From: Rhabdornis inornatus
Taxonomy: Eukaryota > Chordata > Aves > Passeriformes > Rhabdornithidae
Reading direction: 5' to 3'
NCBI GenBank assembly: GCA_013397075.1
Contig: VWZS01006721.1
Coordinates: 1,021,857 to 1,085,856, forward strand
Length of the DNA stretch: 64,000 nt
Both the position numbers and the translations under genes were made by a program. Shown here piece by piece: positions 11,791 through 26,100 of this stretch (the first letter of the stretch is position 1; the number at the start of each line of letters is the position of its first letter). A model generated the notes under the pieces. It made no database searches. It had not been told where the DNA came from and saw nothing but the letters and a program-made list of their open reading frames with translations.

Positions 11791-13927
11791 AGGACAGGGC
11801 AAGAAGCTGAGTGGCCCCTCCAGTGTCAAAAAGAGGCAGGAGCCAGGACTTCAGCATCAGCTGGGGAAGCTCAGCAGTAAGCTCGCAGAGGCTGATAGCA
11901 AACGCCAACGTCTTCATCAGCTTACTGCCAAAAGAGAAGAGGCATGGTGGCACAACCCTTCCCCTCCAGGACATACTTCTTTAATACCAGCATCCTCATT
12001 GAATAAAATGCAAGGACTTAACCAACAATAGTGGCAAAAAAAGTAATCATTGCATATTTTATAGCAGACATGACAATGTGTTTTGCAATGTTTTTATAAA
12101 GTGTTCCCACTAAATCAGTTATCTTGTATAATACTGCTTAAGCCAAAACAAAGACTAGAAACAGCAACGTTTGAGTGGGAGAAAAAAAATCACAAAATAA
12201 GCTGTCTAAAAACCAAAATAATGTTTTTCATACAAGGCCTGTTAGGCAAACTTCCCAGTCTGATCATTCACAAGACAACACTCTTGCTTTAGGCACAAAT
12301 GGCTAAGTTTTATTCCATCATTCTGCCCAGCATGGATGCATCTCCTGAAATTAGGTACTTTTTCCAAAAAGCTTGTTCTCCATGAAGAAGACATACAGAA
12401 GGAATGACCCTGCCTGCTGCAGTGAGCATCTTTCAGCTTAAGAGCACACACACAGAGGTTGGGTTGTGCAAGATGCTCTTCCTGAGGCACATACAGGTCC
12501 CCGGGTGACTGACTTGTCCATGTGTAGAAACCCACATTTGCCTCTGATTTCATGGGACAAGCACCAATGTACAATTTGTGACGCAAAAATATTTAGCAAA
12601 CAGTGATTCTATACAGAAAAATCTTCTGCTTCTTTACTTGTTTAAAGAAAAAGAGAGAAATATTATTAGTCTCTTATTTTTCTGCTTTTGCATGCCAGAA
12701 AGAGACCTCCTAAGGGCTAGACCACTGCATTTGTTTTCTTTAGAATTCTGCCTCCTCTGATGTGAAATGGGACCCCTGACCCTCCTCTTCTTCTGACAGA
12801 AGCTGCGACATCCAACACAGAATTCATTTAGGTCTGCAGTGGATATGCTTTGTGTTTACCTGAGGCTACAGTTTGTCAGCCTTAATGCAGATTTTATTTG
12901 AGCCTATAAATTAAAATCGATTCATTAGCAACTGCCTTAAGCTCCCTAATTTCTTTAATTTTATGGAAAGAATAATAAGAGCTGATATGCTTGCTCATCA
13001 GGCTGTTTTGCTGGATACCATATAATCCAGAGGGCTGGGACATTCTCGTGTTTTCTAGCTGAAAGACAACAGTTATCACAGCAAGTGACTAGTTTTATTA
13101 TATAGACAGAAAAATAATTTTCTTAACAAAAAAGATAACTGTCCTCACCCATGCTGGGATATGACATGTAGCTCGGACCATGCAAGCAGGCAGTTTTCCA
13201 GGAGAGGCTTTGAACATCATCCAAAATTTCACTTTCAACAAAAATCCTTTACTGGGCTCAATGTGCCTTTCAAAAAGCAATTTCACTGGTCTAATCAATA
13301 GTCTTCCTGGCTGAAGGGACAGCACTGGCTGCATTACACAGAATAACAGTGATGGGTCAAAGATACCTTTCAAAATTATGAGTAAAGATCCAGAATTATG
13401 AGGAATTGGAAGTGGGGGGAGGAATAAACACATTTAGGGTTCATCTCTGTTGTGTTTTCTTTCTCTTTGCCAGGAAGCATTTGCTTTGAATGCTCAAGCA
13501 TTTCCTTGTGGCCTTTTTTTTTTGATGCAAGAACTTGGACACATAAAACAAACAGAAGTGAAAACACACAACCTAGAAAGTTGCCTGTGAACACCATAGT
13601 TTTAACCTCCTCAAATGCATGCTACCTTCTGCAATATCACCAAAGAGACTAAAAGCTTCACGATACAAGGGGTTGAATGGGGAATGCAGGATGCACAGAA
13701 ATGCAAAAGCTTTTTTCCCCAACTGTAGGACATCCTGAAGCCCCCCTGCACATTCCTGGAATGGGGAATGGCAAAGCCTACCAAGCACAAGAACTTTCAA
13801 AGAAGGTGAGATCAAATTATCAGTGACAACTTGGTGAGGAAGCACAGAACTAAATGAAAAACTCTCAAAGTCTCAAATACTATGTGGTGTCAGTACCTCA
13901 AAACAGTAACTAAAAAATGGTTCATAT

Positions 13928-14025
13928 AAAAAAAACAAAAATAAAAACACCCAAAAAACCCCCAAAAAACAAATAAACAAAACAAAACAAACAAAAAGAA
14001 AAAAAAAACACACAAAAAAAACCCC
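13928..14025. repeat. A-rich (CAAAA)n low-complexity tract
   Basis: About 98 bases of A with interspersed C and rare T or G, of the same type as the tract at 35.7 kb. Confidence 0.95.
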
Positions 14026-15919
14026 ACGCCATGAAAACCAGAAGAACTCAACCTCCTCTCTTTTTCACGCTCCTTTACTATGGGCAGCAAAGCTGCATTT
14101 AGCATTTGGCATTTTGAGCTTCCTTTTATCATCCCAGGCTGAAACACACAGGCTTCTTCATTCCAGCACACTTAAAGGATGATGGCAATTTACACTAAAA
14201 ACCATAGGAACAAACCTAATGCCTGTTCAATGAACTATTACTGTCAGACATCAGGCTATGGAAATTTTACGGGGAGAAAGAGGTAAAAAACACTCATCAT
14301 TAAAGCTCTGGTTGCTCTGCTTTTGCTCATGCATTTTATCCCTTTTGCAACAGCTTTTTGGTCCCTTCAGCTTTGTCATATTTCTCTCCAGACAGATTAA
14401 AGGCCTGGGTGACAATAAGTGACATGCAAAAAGTGACACAGGAAAGGAGATGTGTAAAAGATGATGCATCTGTAGCCTTGAAAATGACAGGGAGAAAAAC
14501 CATAATGTATTCATGCCATACTCCATTTCCAGCAAACCAGGCCATGAGCTCTTCCTTGTAAATCACAGGATTGTACATGGAATCTTGGGATTTCTTGGTA
14601 CCTGGGTCTTGGCAATACTTGCTCCAAACTCCGGCAAGTTGTGAGGCTCAGTGCTGGGTACTGAGCTTTCCAGTAAATGCAGCGAGGATCTTTTTTTTTA
14701 ATTCTTGTTTTTCTTCTGTCATGTCCTGTCTGCCACTGCCCACCCCACTCCACTCCCCTTCCCTTCTTTTTGCTTTTAATTTTTCTCTCTTTTCTTGAAG
14801 GAAGATCTTTGCCAGCTGCTGGAGGTACAGTTTGCAGTGAGAACCAGCACTGCACCAGCTGGTATGAAGCTGGTACATATGAATCTGTCTCCTCTACTGG
14901 GCAATCACAGAAACACCACCCAGCTCCCTTAGCTATACAGTAGGAGCAGCAGCTCTGCATCACCCTGGATTCCCCTGTAATAGTGCAGGAACTGCTTGCA
15001 CTGCTGGCTTGAGTATAACTGTACCCCAGAAAACTACAGCCACCTTTTTCATACCCATCTATACCTCTTATTACTGCCTTTACACAAGCACCTCTTATTT
15101 CTAGCACTGATTCATCAACTCCTTCAAAGAAAGCTACTATTCTTTCCCCATCACTGCCCTCATGCTACAACTTTTCCAAATAATCCCTGGCTTCTTGGGG
15201 TATTTCCTCATTCTCCATATGTTCTGATGCCAAGCAAACAAGAGAAGTGTGAGAGGACTCTGGGAATTTAGGGGACCGGATAGACAATTTTATGCTATTA
15301 AAAAAACAGCTTCCATTTTATTAATTTGTCCAGCATTTCAAAGACAAATGTTCTGGAGACACAGGAGAATTAAAGCAGTCCCTCAAGTGGTTTTAGTTCA
15401 CCTTGTTGTTGTTTATTATGAAATCTGACAAAGAAATTTATAGCCATCTTTTTGTGTGTGTGTTGGTTTGTTTTATTTTGCAGTCCTTATTTCTACCTGC
15501 CATCATTTCCCTTTCCCTGATATGCCCTGACGTGCAAGGTGGGCACATGAGTAAAGACATTGCTTCTCAAAGACCCTCTCCATGTCTTGGGTCACCTCCA
15601 TAATTGCTGCTGGGATTTGTAGACACTTTCCCTGAACCTACAGTGTCCACACAGCTCAGCAAGACCAACCAAGAGACCAGAAACCCAAGCAAAACCCCAG
15701 ATCAGCATTTTCAGCCTGAGACATCGATTCCTGCCTGTTCCTGTATGTTCAGGAAAAGAGAATACTCCAAACCCCCCTAAAAGTCAGTCCAAGGTACTTG
15801 GCAGCCTTTAAGCATCCATCATCTCATAAACATAAGTTCATGTTATTCACATCCGTATTTTAGAGAGGAAAAAAATCACCCTACTGGGAAAAGTGTAAAT
15901 TGCTGCAGTTGCAAGATTT

Positions 15920-15957
15920 AATAAAAAAAAAAAAAAGGAAAAAAAAAAGGGGGGGGT
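15920..15957. repeat. Poly-A / poly-G homopolymer patch
   Basis: Two runs of A separated by GG lead straight into a run of nine G. Confidence 0.9.
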
Positions 15958-17969
15958 GTCCCTATGCATTCTTTCCAGCTGCATTTATTCCTACTTGTTA
16001 AAACCCCCATTTTGTCTTTCTACCTGGACATGTGGTAAAGTATTTAACTAGAAGCAAGGTGTCAATCCAATGTAATAAATACACTGTATCAGAAAACATG
16101 GATTATTTTAGCAGAACTTCTCCCAGTTCCAGCGGAAAACTACTTTCAGGAGTTTTAATGTGAAACAGCAATAGTATTTCATATGTCATTTGCATTGCAT
16201 TTATAGAAGTGGGACTGAAGGAAACATTTGAGTTCAGGACCAGCTGCAGGGCTCAACTCTGCTTACAACTCTCTGTTTAGACTTTAACTAAAAACAACAC
16301 CAAAACTTCATTCCCCTTCAGCCAACTTCAATTTTTCTTCTCCCTGGAAATATTTATATGATTTTTAAGTGACAAGGTCATCTTATGATATAGCAAAGCA
16401 GAAACAATTTAGACATAAACAGCTGCTTATTCTGGCTGTGATGTCTTTAATTTTTTTTTCAACACTGACATTGTTAATATATTTATCAAGAGATAAAGAA
16501 AGGGAAAAAGATAATAGTTTCACAGTTTATTTTTGGGTTTTCCAGAAACTTTTAAAGCAGAGACATGTCAACAGCATTAGGCTAGACATGTCTGGGGCAA
16601 TATGTTTGCCAGAACGAAAATGCAAAGGCAGCATAAAATAAAAGATCAATCCCAAACAAAAGCGTTTCAGCATTAATCATCACAGGTGCAATACCAGCAA
16701 GTCCTCCAACTCCCCATCTAGGAGGGACCAGACAAAAAAAGCAGGTGCCTAAACCACCTGTCAGGCTAGGGACATCGGGAGAAGAGCAACCAGAGTCCAT
16801 GAACAGCTCCACAATAAGCCTAGAGGCTCAAACATTGATTTAATCCCAACACACACGTTCCCTCTCCTTATCCTCCAGAGACAAGCCCTTCAGGGATGAA
16901 ACAACAATTTCTGCAGCATCAGGAGCTCCTGTGAACGTGGCACAGTGGAAACTACTAGAAATGGGGAAGCCACCTGCCTCCTCTGAATCCACAGACTGTC
17001 AGAGTCCAAACTAGGGTGTTAAACACTCTGAAATTGGAAAACTTCAGATCCATGAACTTAGATTTGTACAGCATGTACTGAGCTGCCATATCCAGCCCAT
17101 GCTCAGCTAACACACCCGGCTCATAGCTGGTGCTACCCTCCTACCTACAGCAGCTTCCAGCAAGGGATCCTTAATGCCCTTGTGTGCCAGCCAAACCACC
17201 TGCCTGTGTTTCATGAGCACTGGCTGCCAAAAAAACAAGGCACTCTTCCCCTCTGCCCTCAGCTGAAACACCTACTTTACACAGACTTCATTTTTTTTCT
17301 ACAAAGACAAGGCAGCCATCATGTGCCCAGGCACGCTAATATAGCCAAGACATCAATATCTAAACCTCTTTCTCAAGGTCTATTATGCTTTTCTAATGGT
17401 TTTACAGTAACAGACAGACTTAATTCATTATCCTTCATGGCAATGCTGCAAGACATCCTTTTCCTTCCCTGGAACACAAAAATCTCCTCTCTGGATGAGT
17501 GCTTTAAGAAAGAGGCTGTCACAGCAAATAAGTCAGCTAGGAGTGTGTTCTCCCCTGTCAATATATGATATTTTCAAATCAGCCCTTTAGGAAGAGCCAA
17601 GAGAAAAAAAAATAATAATAATGCCCTGGAGAAAGTCAACAGGAAGAAAAGAGAAGTATCACTAAAAAGTGGAGCTCACGTGATGGGTTGGAAATAAGGG
17701 GGAAAGGAAAAAAAAAAGACAAGCAGAGAAGGGAGGCAGTGGAGAGTGGAGAAGAGAACTGTAAGCCCTGAGAAAAGACGGGTTCAGCACATTTGATTTC
17801 AATGTGCTGCACAAAAGCAAAGCTAAATCTTCCACCTGTTTAGCTTCCAGAAACAAAGAATTCCTCAACAGAATCTCTTTCTGCCTCTGCAAAACCTTAA
17901 AAGCAAAGCATCTAATGACAGGGAGATGAAAATCCAGTTTCTCTAGCATTTTTGTCATTATGAATGGGC

Positions 17970-18240
17970 CTTTTTATTGATCTTTCAGAGCACTGAGAGG
18001 CTGGCTTTCCAACCTCTGCTGCGATATAATTATCTGCGGTGTTTAATGCTAGCACAGACGAGTCCCACTACACAGTGCATTTTGTTGTTTTATTGACGGG
18101 TTTTAATTATCCAGGTGCTAGAGCTGTCAGATAGGCTGCTTCTTATGTGATCAAACTAATACAAGATGAGGCAGAGCACTCTAATTGCAGCCTCACCGAG
18201 TGCCTTTGTGCAGATATGCCAACAAGATACATTTAAACTG
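17970..18240. promoter_or_regulatory. Candidate conserved noncoding block
   Basis: Within 270 bp there are five retained CpGs and clustered homeodomain words (GATATAATTATC, TTTTAATTATCC, CTAATTGCAG) with no simple repeat. An A/C-rich stretch ends the block on the right. The regulatory reading is inference. Confidence 0.45.
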
Positions 18241-18339
18241 CTATGATTATTGTAAAATCTTGCACAGTCTGATGGGAAAGGAGGCCTCTTTCTATAGCTC
18301 CAACCTATATCATTCCCCTTGTTATTATTTTATATTGAA

Positions 18340-18435
18340 CAAAGGAAAATTGAAGGAAAACAAGCCTCCAAAACCACCCCAAAACCCCAGCCAGCAAAAC
18401 ACCAGCAAAATCTTGCAGAGCCAAACCAAAAATGA
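18340..18435. repeat. A/C-rich low-complexity stretch
   Basis: Almost a hundred bases of A and C with CCAAAACC and CAGCAAAA units, less regular than the CAAA tracts. Confidence 0.65.
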
Positions 18436-20802
18436 GCTGCAAAGGTCACCAAAGGGACTACATTGATATGTTATGGAGGGCCTGGGAGCATGAAGGAAAA
18501 CAGGTCCTGGAAATAAATTAAATACCAGTTTTACACAGTAAAAAACAAAACAAAAAAATAATTGCACTGTTTCAACTCATTGATAAGGCCCTTAAATTTA
18601 ATGAGAGGCATTTAATAGCAAATTCACAAGATTTAAGAGTTTTCAATAAAAATTTGGGGTACCACTGAACATTGTGTATCTGCTCAGCTGTCAGTGATGG
18701 TGTTGCTCCAGCTGCAGGGAGATGAGGACACAAGCAAGGCCAGGTTAGCAATGCAGGCTAACATTACTGGATGCAATGTAGTCCTCAGAGGTAAACACCA
18801 CACCAGCCAGGCCTTAAGACTGTAAAGCTCATCTTTTAAAGAACTGCCCTTTCGCAGGTACTCTAGTTTTTCCAACTCTACAAACTTCTGTGGCAGCCTA
18901 ATAAAAAACCACTTTACAAAACACTGTCGGGGTATCTGGAGAGGAGAGCAAATACCTAAAACAAACCAACCAATAAAAGGCTCATCAGTTTAGCCAGATT
19001 TAACAGTAGTTAAAATAACTGTGAACAGAAAACAATCTGGTTTTTAATCTGAGCTAGGAGGTCAAATTAAAGGCTAAGGGAGATCTGGGCTGAATTTCAG
19101 CTGGCACTCCACATTACTTTGTCTTCACTGCCATTTTAAGACAAGTCAATGTGAGTTAAAGCCCATTTTTTCTTCTTTAATGCTGCTACCCAGAGCTGGG
19201 ACAGCCAGATCAAGCTGAAATGGGTTATTTTCTCTACATCAGCTCTGAAGTGTGTTCAGACCCCCAGTCTACCATTACCTGCCTGTCCACTGAGCCTGCA
19301 GCACAGGAAGCGATGCTCTGCCTGACACCAAGGTGCTGCAGACCTGTAGCACTGTGAGGTACAAACCTGCTGCTCAGCACTGGCTGAGAAGAAAGCAAAT
19401 TTGAATATGAACATTTAGAAAAGTTTAAAATATGTTAACAAAAAATTGTAAGTAAATATTCCACCCTGTTTTCAAAGGAAAATCCAGTATTACTTTCACT
19501 GCATCCCTCTTTGCTAGTCGTCACGTTACTGCTGCCATTTACTGTCACCACACAGTGCCCCCATCCCAGCCACTCAACAGCTCCTGAAAAAGATAAAACT
19601 GAAATCAGAGAATATTGTCTCTAAAGGGGCTGAAGTAATCTGTATGCATGGGCTAGTAGGTTTAACATATTAGCCTTTCACCTCTGCAAATAGGGTTAAA
19701 GAAAGGTTCGGGGCCAAAATAATTTGTACTGCACTCCATCTCAAATTTGACATAATAACTGAATGACACAAAAATGAACACGTCCAAACAGCACAGAAGG
19801 TCAAAGATGGGCAACTCCCTGATGAACTAAAGAGTGAACCAAAGGCACACAGGCAGCTCTGCTTCTATAACCCAGAGCAACGTCTCTCTTCATTGCTCTT
19901 GCCAATAGAATGATACTGAGGTGATTTTTAAGAGAAGGTACATAGATTTTAGTTAAGGTGGCAATTGGCCCTCAGCCTCTTGGGGGTAGGGTGGGGGAGA
20001 AAGGAGGCAGCAGGGTACAGTAAGCTTCCTGACTAAATGAAACACAGGATCAACATGTGACAGATTGTGACTTTAGCACCATGGCTAAAGCAGTTCAGAC
20101 GAAAAGATAGTACTAGTGAGTAAAGAAACAGCCTCCAACAGCCTGCCACATCGTGTGCTATGAATACAGAATCTGATTGTGGTCCCTGATTTTGTACAGC
20201 ACCTCGTGCAAAGGAGACTTGGCCCTCTCTGTGCCTCAGGCATTAAAGCAAGATGAATAATAATCAGAAACAAAATGAATTTTCTCAAAAAAATAACCCT
20301 GAAACAAACTAAGTATGTTATTCAATATTCAAAAGTGATTTCTTTTTTTATTTTGTTCCAACACAACCAATGCTGCCTCTTTGATCTTCAGCCCAAAGCT
20401 TGAATAAAGGCAGTCTGCACTTTGAGTCTAAGCTCCAGAGAAATCACAGTGTCACAAAACCTTCATACACTTCCCAGCTCTGCACTGCCCAGCCAAAGCA
20501 CTTTCAGAACCAAACAGTAAGGGGGGGAAAAAGAAAAAAAGCTAAAAATCAAATGTATTGAAACCGCCGTTGTGAAATTGCTCAAGATGTCTAAACATAG
20601 CACTGAATATTTTGTGGCTTCATGAAGTAACATAAGAAGGGATGGAAGGAAGCATTTTTAAAAACATATGTCCAGCAGCTCCAGAGAGGGTTTCTTACAC
20701 TGTGCTCAGCACCAGGCTGGGCGAAGTCTGATCACACACCTCTACCCTCTCACCCCCCTCCATTCCTTCCACACTTGTCCTTCCCCAGGGCAGTTCTCAG
20801 CA

Positions 20803-20829
20803 TATCCATCCATCCATCTCTCTCTCTTA
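20803..20829. repeat. (ATCC)n and (TC)n microsatellite
   Basis: Three ATCC units followed by five TC units. Confidence 0.8.
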
Positions 20830-22117
20830 TCAGCTATTTATCCAACCAGCTCTTCTCCTTCCTCACTCTCTGGTCTCCATCCTGACAGGGACACTACCTG
20901 TTCATGACATACCTTATCCAACTTTAAAACACATGTTTAAAAAAACAGAGATTTGGCTAAAAAAACTCATTTGAGAAAAAGTCTGATAGGAAAAGGGCCT
21001 CTGAACATCTGCAGGACAACAGCTGGTAGGAACAGGGCTTCTGCAAAACCTCAAGTCTTCTTTGTGACGACGTGGAAAATACTTTGTTAGGAGAGGATTC
21101 ACTATTTCATAATTCAGAGCCCACCTGAGAATTAAAGAATTAAACTCCCTGGATGTAAGACAGCTTCCTTTGAGGAAGCTAAACTCAAAGGCCAAGTTTT
21201 CCAGAAAGCCTCTGCCTCCCACCAGGGCTGGATTCTTCCAAAAGAGCTCAGTTCTTCCCAGAAGAGCTACAAAAAAGGCACAGCTATTCGAGTGTGCCTG
21301 GGACTCCTCAATTCTCATGGGGAGCAGATGAAGCTGACAGCTATTAAGCATTTTTCAGGCAGCAGGCTATGTCACAGAGTGCCTACTTTGGTAATCCAAT
21401 CCAGAGAGTTCCACAGGAAGAAAAAAAAAAATTAAGCCTGCACAGGATTGTGTGGGAGCCTAAGGTGGGGCAAAAACTGGGAAATCCACATTCCAGAGCA
21501 TGGAGCATGTATCTGGCAAGTCAGCTTTAAAATATGTGACTGATGTTGCTCAGACATACTAGCTGAAGTCCAGGGAGATGGATGAATGGGTAAAGATGCA
21601 GGATAAATTCATCAGATGTCTCCATAAATCATTTCTATAGTTAACATTTGTTCTCTGCTTTTCATTACTTACATTTCTAAAGCCACTGGGTGCCTTGCTG
21701 CAGTGGATCTAATAAAAAGGAAGATAAATTTTAACATCCCTTTTTGAAACATGTTAAAATGATCTAGCTTTCTTTTGAATGTTAATGGCAAGCATTACAA
21801 GAAACACAATGTCTCAAAACAGTTCACTGGGGCTGGAAGAGAAAGCGAAGTCTCACTGTAGCCTGGAAATTCACAGCCCTGGTCACCACCCCAGCTGGTG
21901 TAAAAGATTTTATTTCTGGCCCTAATGTTTTGGGCAGTTTTGTCACTGAAACCTGCCATTGCTTTGCTCAGACTCTCTGACTCAAGGGCGAAATTCCATA
22001 CTTGAGAAGAGAAGGAAATATTTTTGGAGACTGGCAGTTTGGAAAAGAAACTGAGCTGCCTGACAGCTGTTCGGAGACACAGGATGCCAGAGGGATCCCA
22101 GTGGAGCATACAGGATT

Positions 22118-22135
22118 ACACACACACACACGCAC
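22118..22135. repeat. (CA)n microsatellite
   Basis: About nine CA units including one CG change. Confidence 0.8.
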
Positions 22136-22439
22136 AGAAAATCATTAAAGTTTCTGTCTCTAAAGTTTCACATTTAATGAAAGGAAGCGAGGGAGATATC
22201 TGGAGAATTCTTCGGTTATATTAACAGCTAATGATCCTCCCTTTGCCGAGAGCACACCCTGGGAAACTCACAGGCAGTGATGGGGGGACCCACAGAAGTG
22301 CCAGGGTATCCAGGCAGTGTGGAGAGGGGGAGCAGGGAGTGATGTCCCTCCAGCTCTCCCTGCTCCATCCCCGAGGGGTCGGGAATCAAGCTGAGACCCT
22401 GCTGCTGCATGGCTGGAGCTGTTCTACAACAGAAGCAAG

Positions 22440-22800
22440 GACCTTTATAACTGAGTTTAATCCGTCGCAGGTTAAACAAAACAAATGACTGCACAAGTGA
22501 GCAATTAGAGAGCATTCCACAGCCAGCCTCGCCATTGATTAATTAGGTTCAAAGGGCCAAGGCTAACCTCACAGTCCCCCTGAGAAAGAGACCACTTAGC
22601 CCCTTCGAAAACAGAAACAAAAAAAAAAAGAAAAAAAGGAAATAAAATATCAGCATTCCTATTTAACACTGGAGCATTAGTTAAATAGCTGCTAAAGTAG
22701 GGAAACAATTACTTGGGACTGATCTACATTCAGCTGTATTGTTTTATTACATTCAGGAGAAACTTAATTAAGCTTCTGTTACTTAATAAAAGCACCGTTT
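22440..22800. promoter_or_regulatory. Candidate conserved noncoding block split by an A-rich tract
   Basis: The left part has retained CpGs (TCCGTCGCAG), ATTGATTAATTAGG and GGTTCAAAGGGCC, the last like a nuclear-receptor half-site pair. The right part has CTTAATTAAGC and TATTTAACAC words. The A-rich tract at 22613-22645 separates the two. The regulatory reading is inference. Confidence 0.4.
22613..22645. repeat. A-rich tract
   Basis: Runs of A broken by single C or G. It interrupts a candidate regulatory block (22.44-22.80 kb). Confidence 0.85.
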
Positions 22801-23147
22801 CTGCCATGCAAAGCCCTCAAACTTGTCACTGGGGTTTCCCAAGAGAACATAGCTCCCACTATCACATTCCTCCTGCCTGTATTTGAAGGATAAGAAGATG
22901 GAGGATATTTTCATGCATTAATGTTCCTTGGGGTGCTCTAGCGCTCTCTGCCAGCTGTCACCAGGGTAGAGAGGACTACAGCCTCTGATACCTGCCCTGC
23001 TATCTTAGGAGACCTACAGGACACCCGAGCAACACGGTCTATTCCCAGCCACGTCATGGGCTAGGTCATGAGTGCTTCAGCATTGCCAGGAGGAAAGTGT
23101 TAACTATTCACTTTACTGCAACAAGTGATAAAGCAAGCTGTTCCTGG

Positions 23148-23167
23148 AAAAAACAAACAAACAAACC
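23148..23167. repeat. Short (AAAC)n microsatellite
   Basis: Four AAAC units follow a run of A. Confidence 0.8.
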
Positions 23168-26100
23168 CAAACATGCTGCTGGCCTTATAGTTGCCCACAC
23201 AGGCATGATCCACCTCCTAGGAAATTCAGAGAGTGATCAGTCCTTTGAGGCACCACATAGCATTAACAGGGCCTGAGCTGGGTGGCAGGAGTGCACAATC
23301 AAGGGTACTCCTGTACTAAGAAAATATGTGAAGAGTTCCACCAGCTCATGCCACCAGAAAGACTCCCTCAAGCCATCCACCCAAAGTCTGCCTGGAATAT
23401 TAAGGTTTTAAAAGATTGCAAAAGATTTGTAAAAAGCACCATGCCATACATATGACCCACGCTCATGGACTGTAACTCTGCCCAATTTCTCTACAGGATT
23501 ATCAACCACAGGCTACCACCATCCTAACCACCCTCTCCCTAAAATGCTTGTCTTGCCCTCCCCTCCTGCCCTCACACAAACATCTCCTCTGCTCTGACTT
23601 ACCAAAAGATCCAGTTTTGAGGAGAAAAATCTGTCCCCAGCTTTGTACAACTAATGAAAGCAAGCACTTGAACTGCAAAGAGCCAGACAAAAACACTTAC
23701 CAGCTGTCCAGACTCTCTGGACTTCTCACTGAACTGACTGTAGATGCTCAGATAATCTTTGGTGAGGTAATGGGAAAATTTCTCCCTAGTGAAGGAGAAA
23801 ACCCAAAAAGTGTCCCTTGCTGAGCAGAGGCCATGGCTCGAGCAGCTTTTCAGCACTGGCACCATGACCAGAAAATGACTTCTGAACACACCGACTCAAG
23901 CTGTGTTTCCAAGCCAAGGGTAACTTGCCAACTGGCTTTTGGCCCTACTGAACTCACTGCTGGGGTGCTTGTGACCCTGAAGTTGCTACTGGATGTTCTG
24001 ACACATCCAATTCCACATGTGCCCTATTGACATTTATGTTTATAAAGCTCCCTTTTCTTTCCAGGAGACAAAGGCATGGGTACAGAAGTGACAGCCACAC
24101 ACCAAGAAGCAATTCCCCACGTGACACTGGGGCCCCTGCATCAGCTCAGCAACTCACAGCAAGCAGCTGTAAATAATGCCATGACACCTCCCAGGCTTTA
24201 AAATCACAAGAAGCTCTGAAGTCTGCACGCTGTCAGAACCATTAGAGCCAAACACACTGGTCTGATGATGCTTGCAGCTACTTTGTCTCTGCTCTCTGAA
24301 GAAATTCGCTGCCACAGATTCCATTTTGTGGATCAGGAATAAACTGATTTAATTCCACAGACGGCTGTAAAGACCTAGTTCCCAGCCTGTCGCAGAGCAT
24401 CCTTATGGTGATGAAGTCCAAACCTCTTCTCCTTACAAGGGGCTCTGTTTTTTCTGAACGGTGACTTAAAATCCTGCAGTACTTAAGTAGTCCATATTGC
24501 AGCCAGGCTGTAACAAGAGACAGTGGGAAACAGATCTCAGGTGCTGGAGAGTATGCACTCAGGAGTGAGGACATATCAACTCACCTTTTGGGTCAACAGA
24601 ACTCTCTGTATATTCATTACTGCTAACCCTGACTGCAGTAAAATGATAGGTGAGTGACCACATTTTATTCTCTTTGCTAGTGTAAACAAGAATTGCTTGT
24701 TAAGACACATCTGGCATCCAAATTCTTCCTTCTTTTTCTCAGTGCATCTGTCAAAAGTTAATTCTCTTCCAAATGTTGAGAAGATCAGGCTTTTCCTCAT
24801 CTGTGCTTTTGGTAGACTTTACCTTACTCCAGGCTTTTTGAAGTGTCATGTATAAACAGCCAATGCCCCTTGTTGTACTGAATTAGTCAGTGCAAACATA
24901 TGGACAAGGCTGAAAAGTTCAGAGCGAACAGGCTGACAGACAAACCCTAAAATATTGACCAACTAGGAAATTTCCTCTGTCCCAACCAGTCTCATCCTAT
25001 GTGCCACGCCCTACAACCATGCAGCCTGGGAAAAAAGACACTTTGGTTTTCCACGTAATGGCTACCACCCACCTGCTATGGCCAGGGGCTGGGGCTTGAT
25101 CCTGCAGCCTCTGCCTTTACAAATGCTCTGACAACTCTCAAAACACCAGCAAGCCTCATCTCACTCACTCTGCCATGACTGAGCAAATAAATAATGCTAT
25201 TTATGCACTGCACACCATTTGTCAACCCATTTGTCATTTCTGATCTTTCATTGCTCATGCAGTACAACTATGTGGGATTTTATTCAAACCTCCCTTGCAG
25301 GTGTGATGAATGCTTTATTTACACAGCAGCATTTCATCTCGTGGAACTGTTACTATGCATATACAAGTCTTTAAGTCCCTGTGTGGTGTAAGTAGAAGGT
25401 GTAAAGACAGATGACAACTAGAGGCAGCACCATCATTAAAGCCACAGGGGGAATCATGGATGGCTCAGCTAAAACTGGGACATGTGTGCCAGGGAAAACA
25501 TACCACTTCAGATGAAGCATTCACTCTCCATCATCAGGCAAGACGAAAAACATGGACCAGTTCCCAAAGACCTTCTTAAAGGTCAGCGTGACAATGTCTA
25601 TCCATGCCCAGCTTATCAGAGCACCCACAACATTAGCAACTGCTCTGCCTAGACGGGAGCACATTATTTCCAAGCATATCATCTCCCACTGACTCCCCCT
25701 GCCAGAATTCTGGTCCACACCCGAAAAACCTGGAAGAAGACACTCCTACAAATAACCAGTTACCAGCCAAGAATAAATTCCCTTAGGTGGTGTCTTCTAG
25801 TGGCCAAAAGCCCAGACAGGAAGCGGCAAAGGAGCCCCTACTGAGATTTCTGTTGTGGGGCACAGCAACCTTATGGGGGACATCTCTGTTTTTCCACACC
25901 ACTGGAAGTGTGACACTGACCTCCCTGCAAAGTCTTTTAAGACTCACAGAAGAAAAACATTTTAATATATACACACTACTTTTATAACTATTTACTGGCC
26001 TGGGAAATCTGCTGCCCAAACCTGCTGTGATCTACACGGTCTCTTCTGCAAGTAAAGCTCTGTTACAATGAAGGGCATCAGAACCTCTGCCTAGTTTCTA

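Noticed and set aside
14511..15107. Longest open frame, 198 codons on the minus strand
   Set aside because: No recognisable domain, overlaps other open frames on both strands, includes a low-complexity Lys/Arg-rich segment from the antisense of a polypyrimidine run, and lacks a clear splice or promoter context.
20914..21351. 145-codon open frame on the minus strand
   Set aside because: No matching domain, no homology to latrophilin sequences, and no convincing paired splice sites in phase with the ADGRL3 exon.
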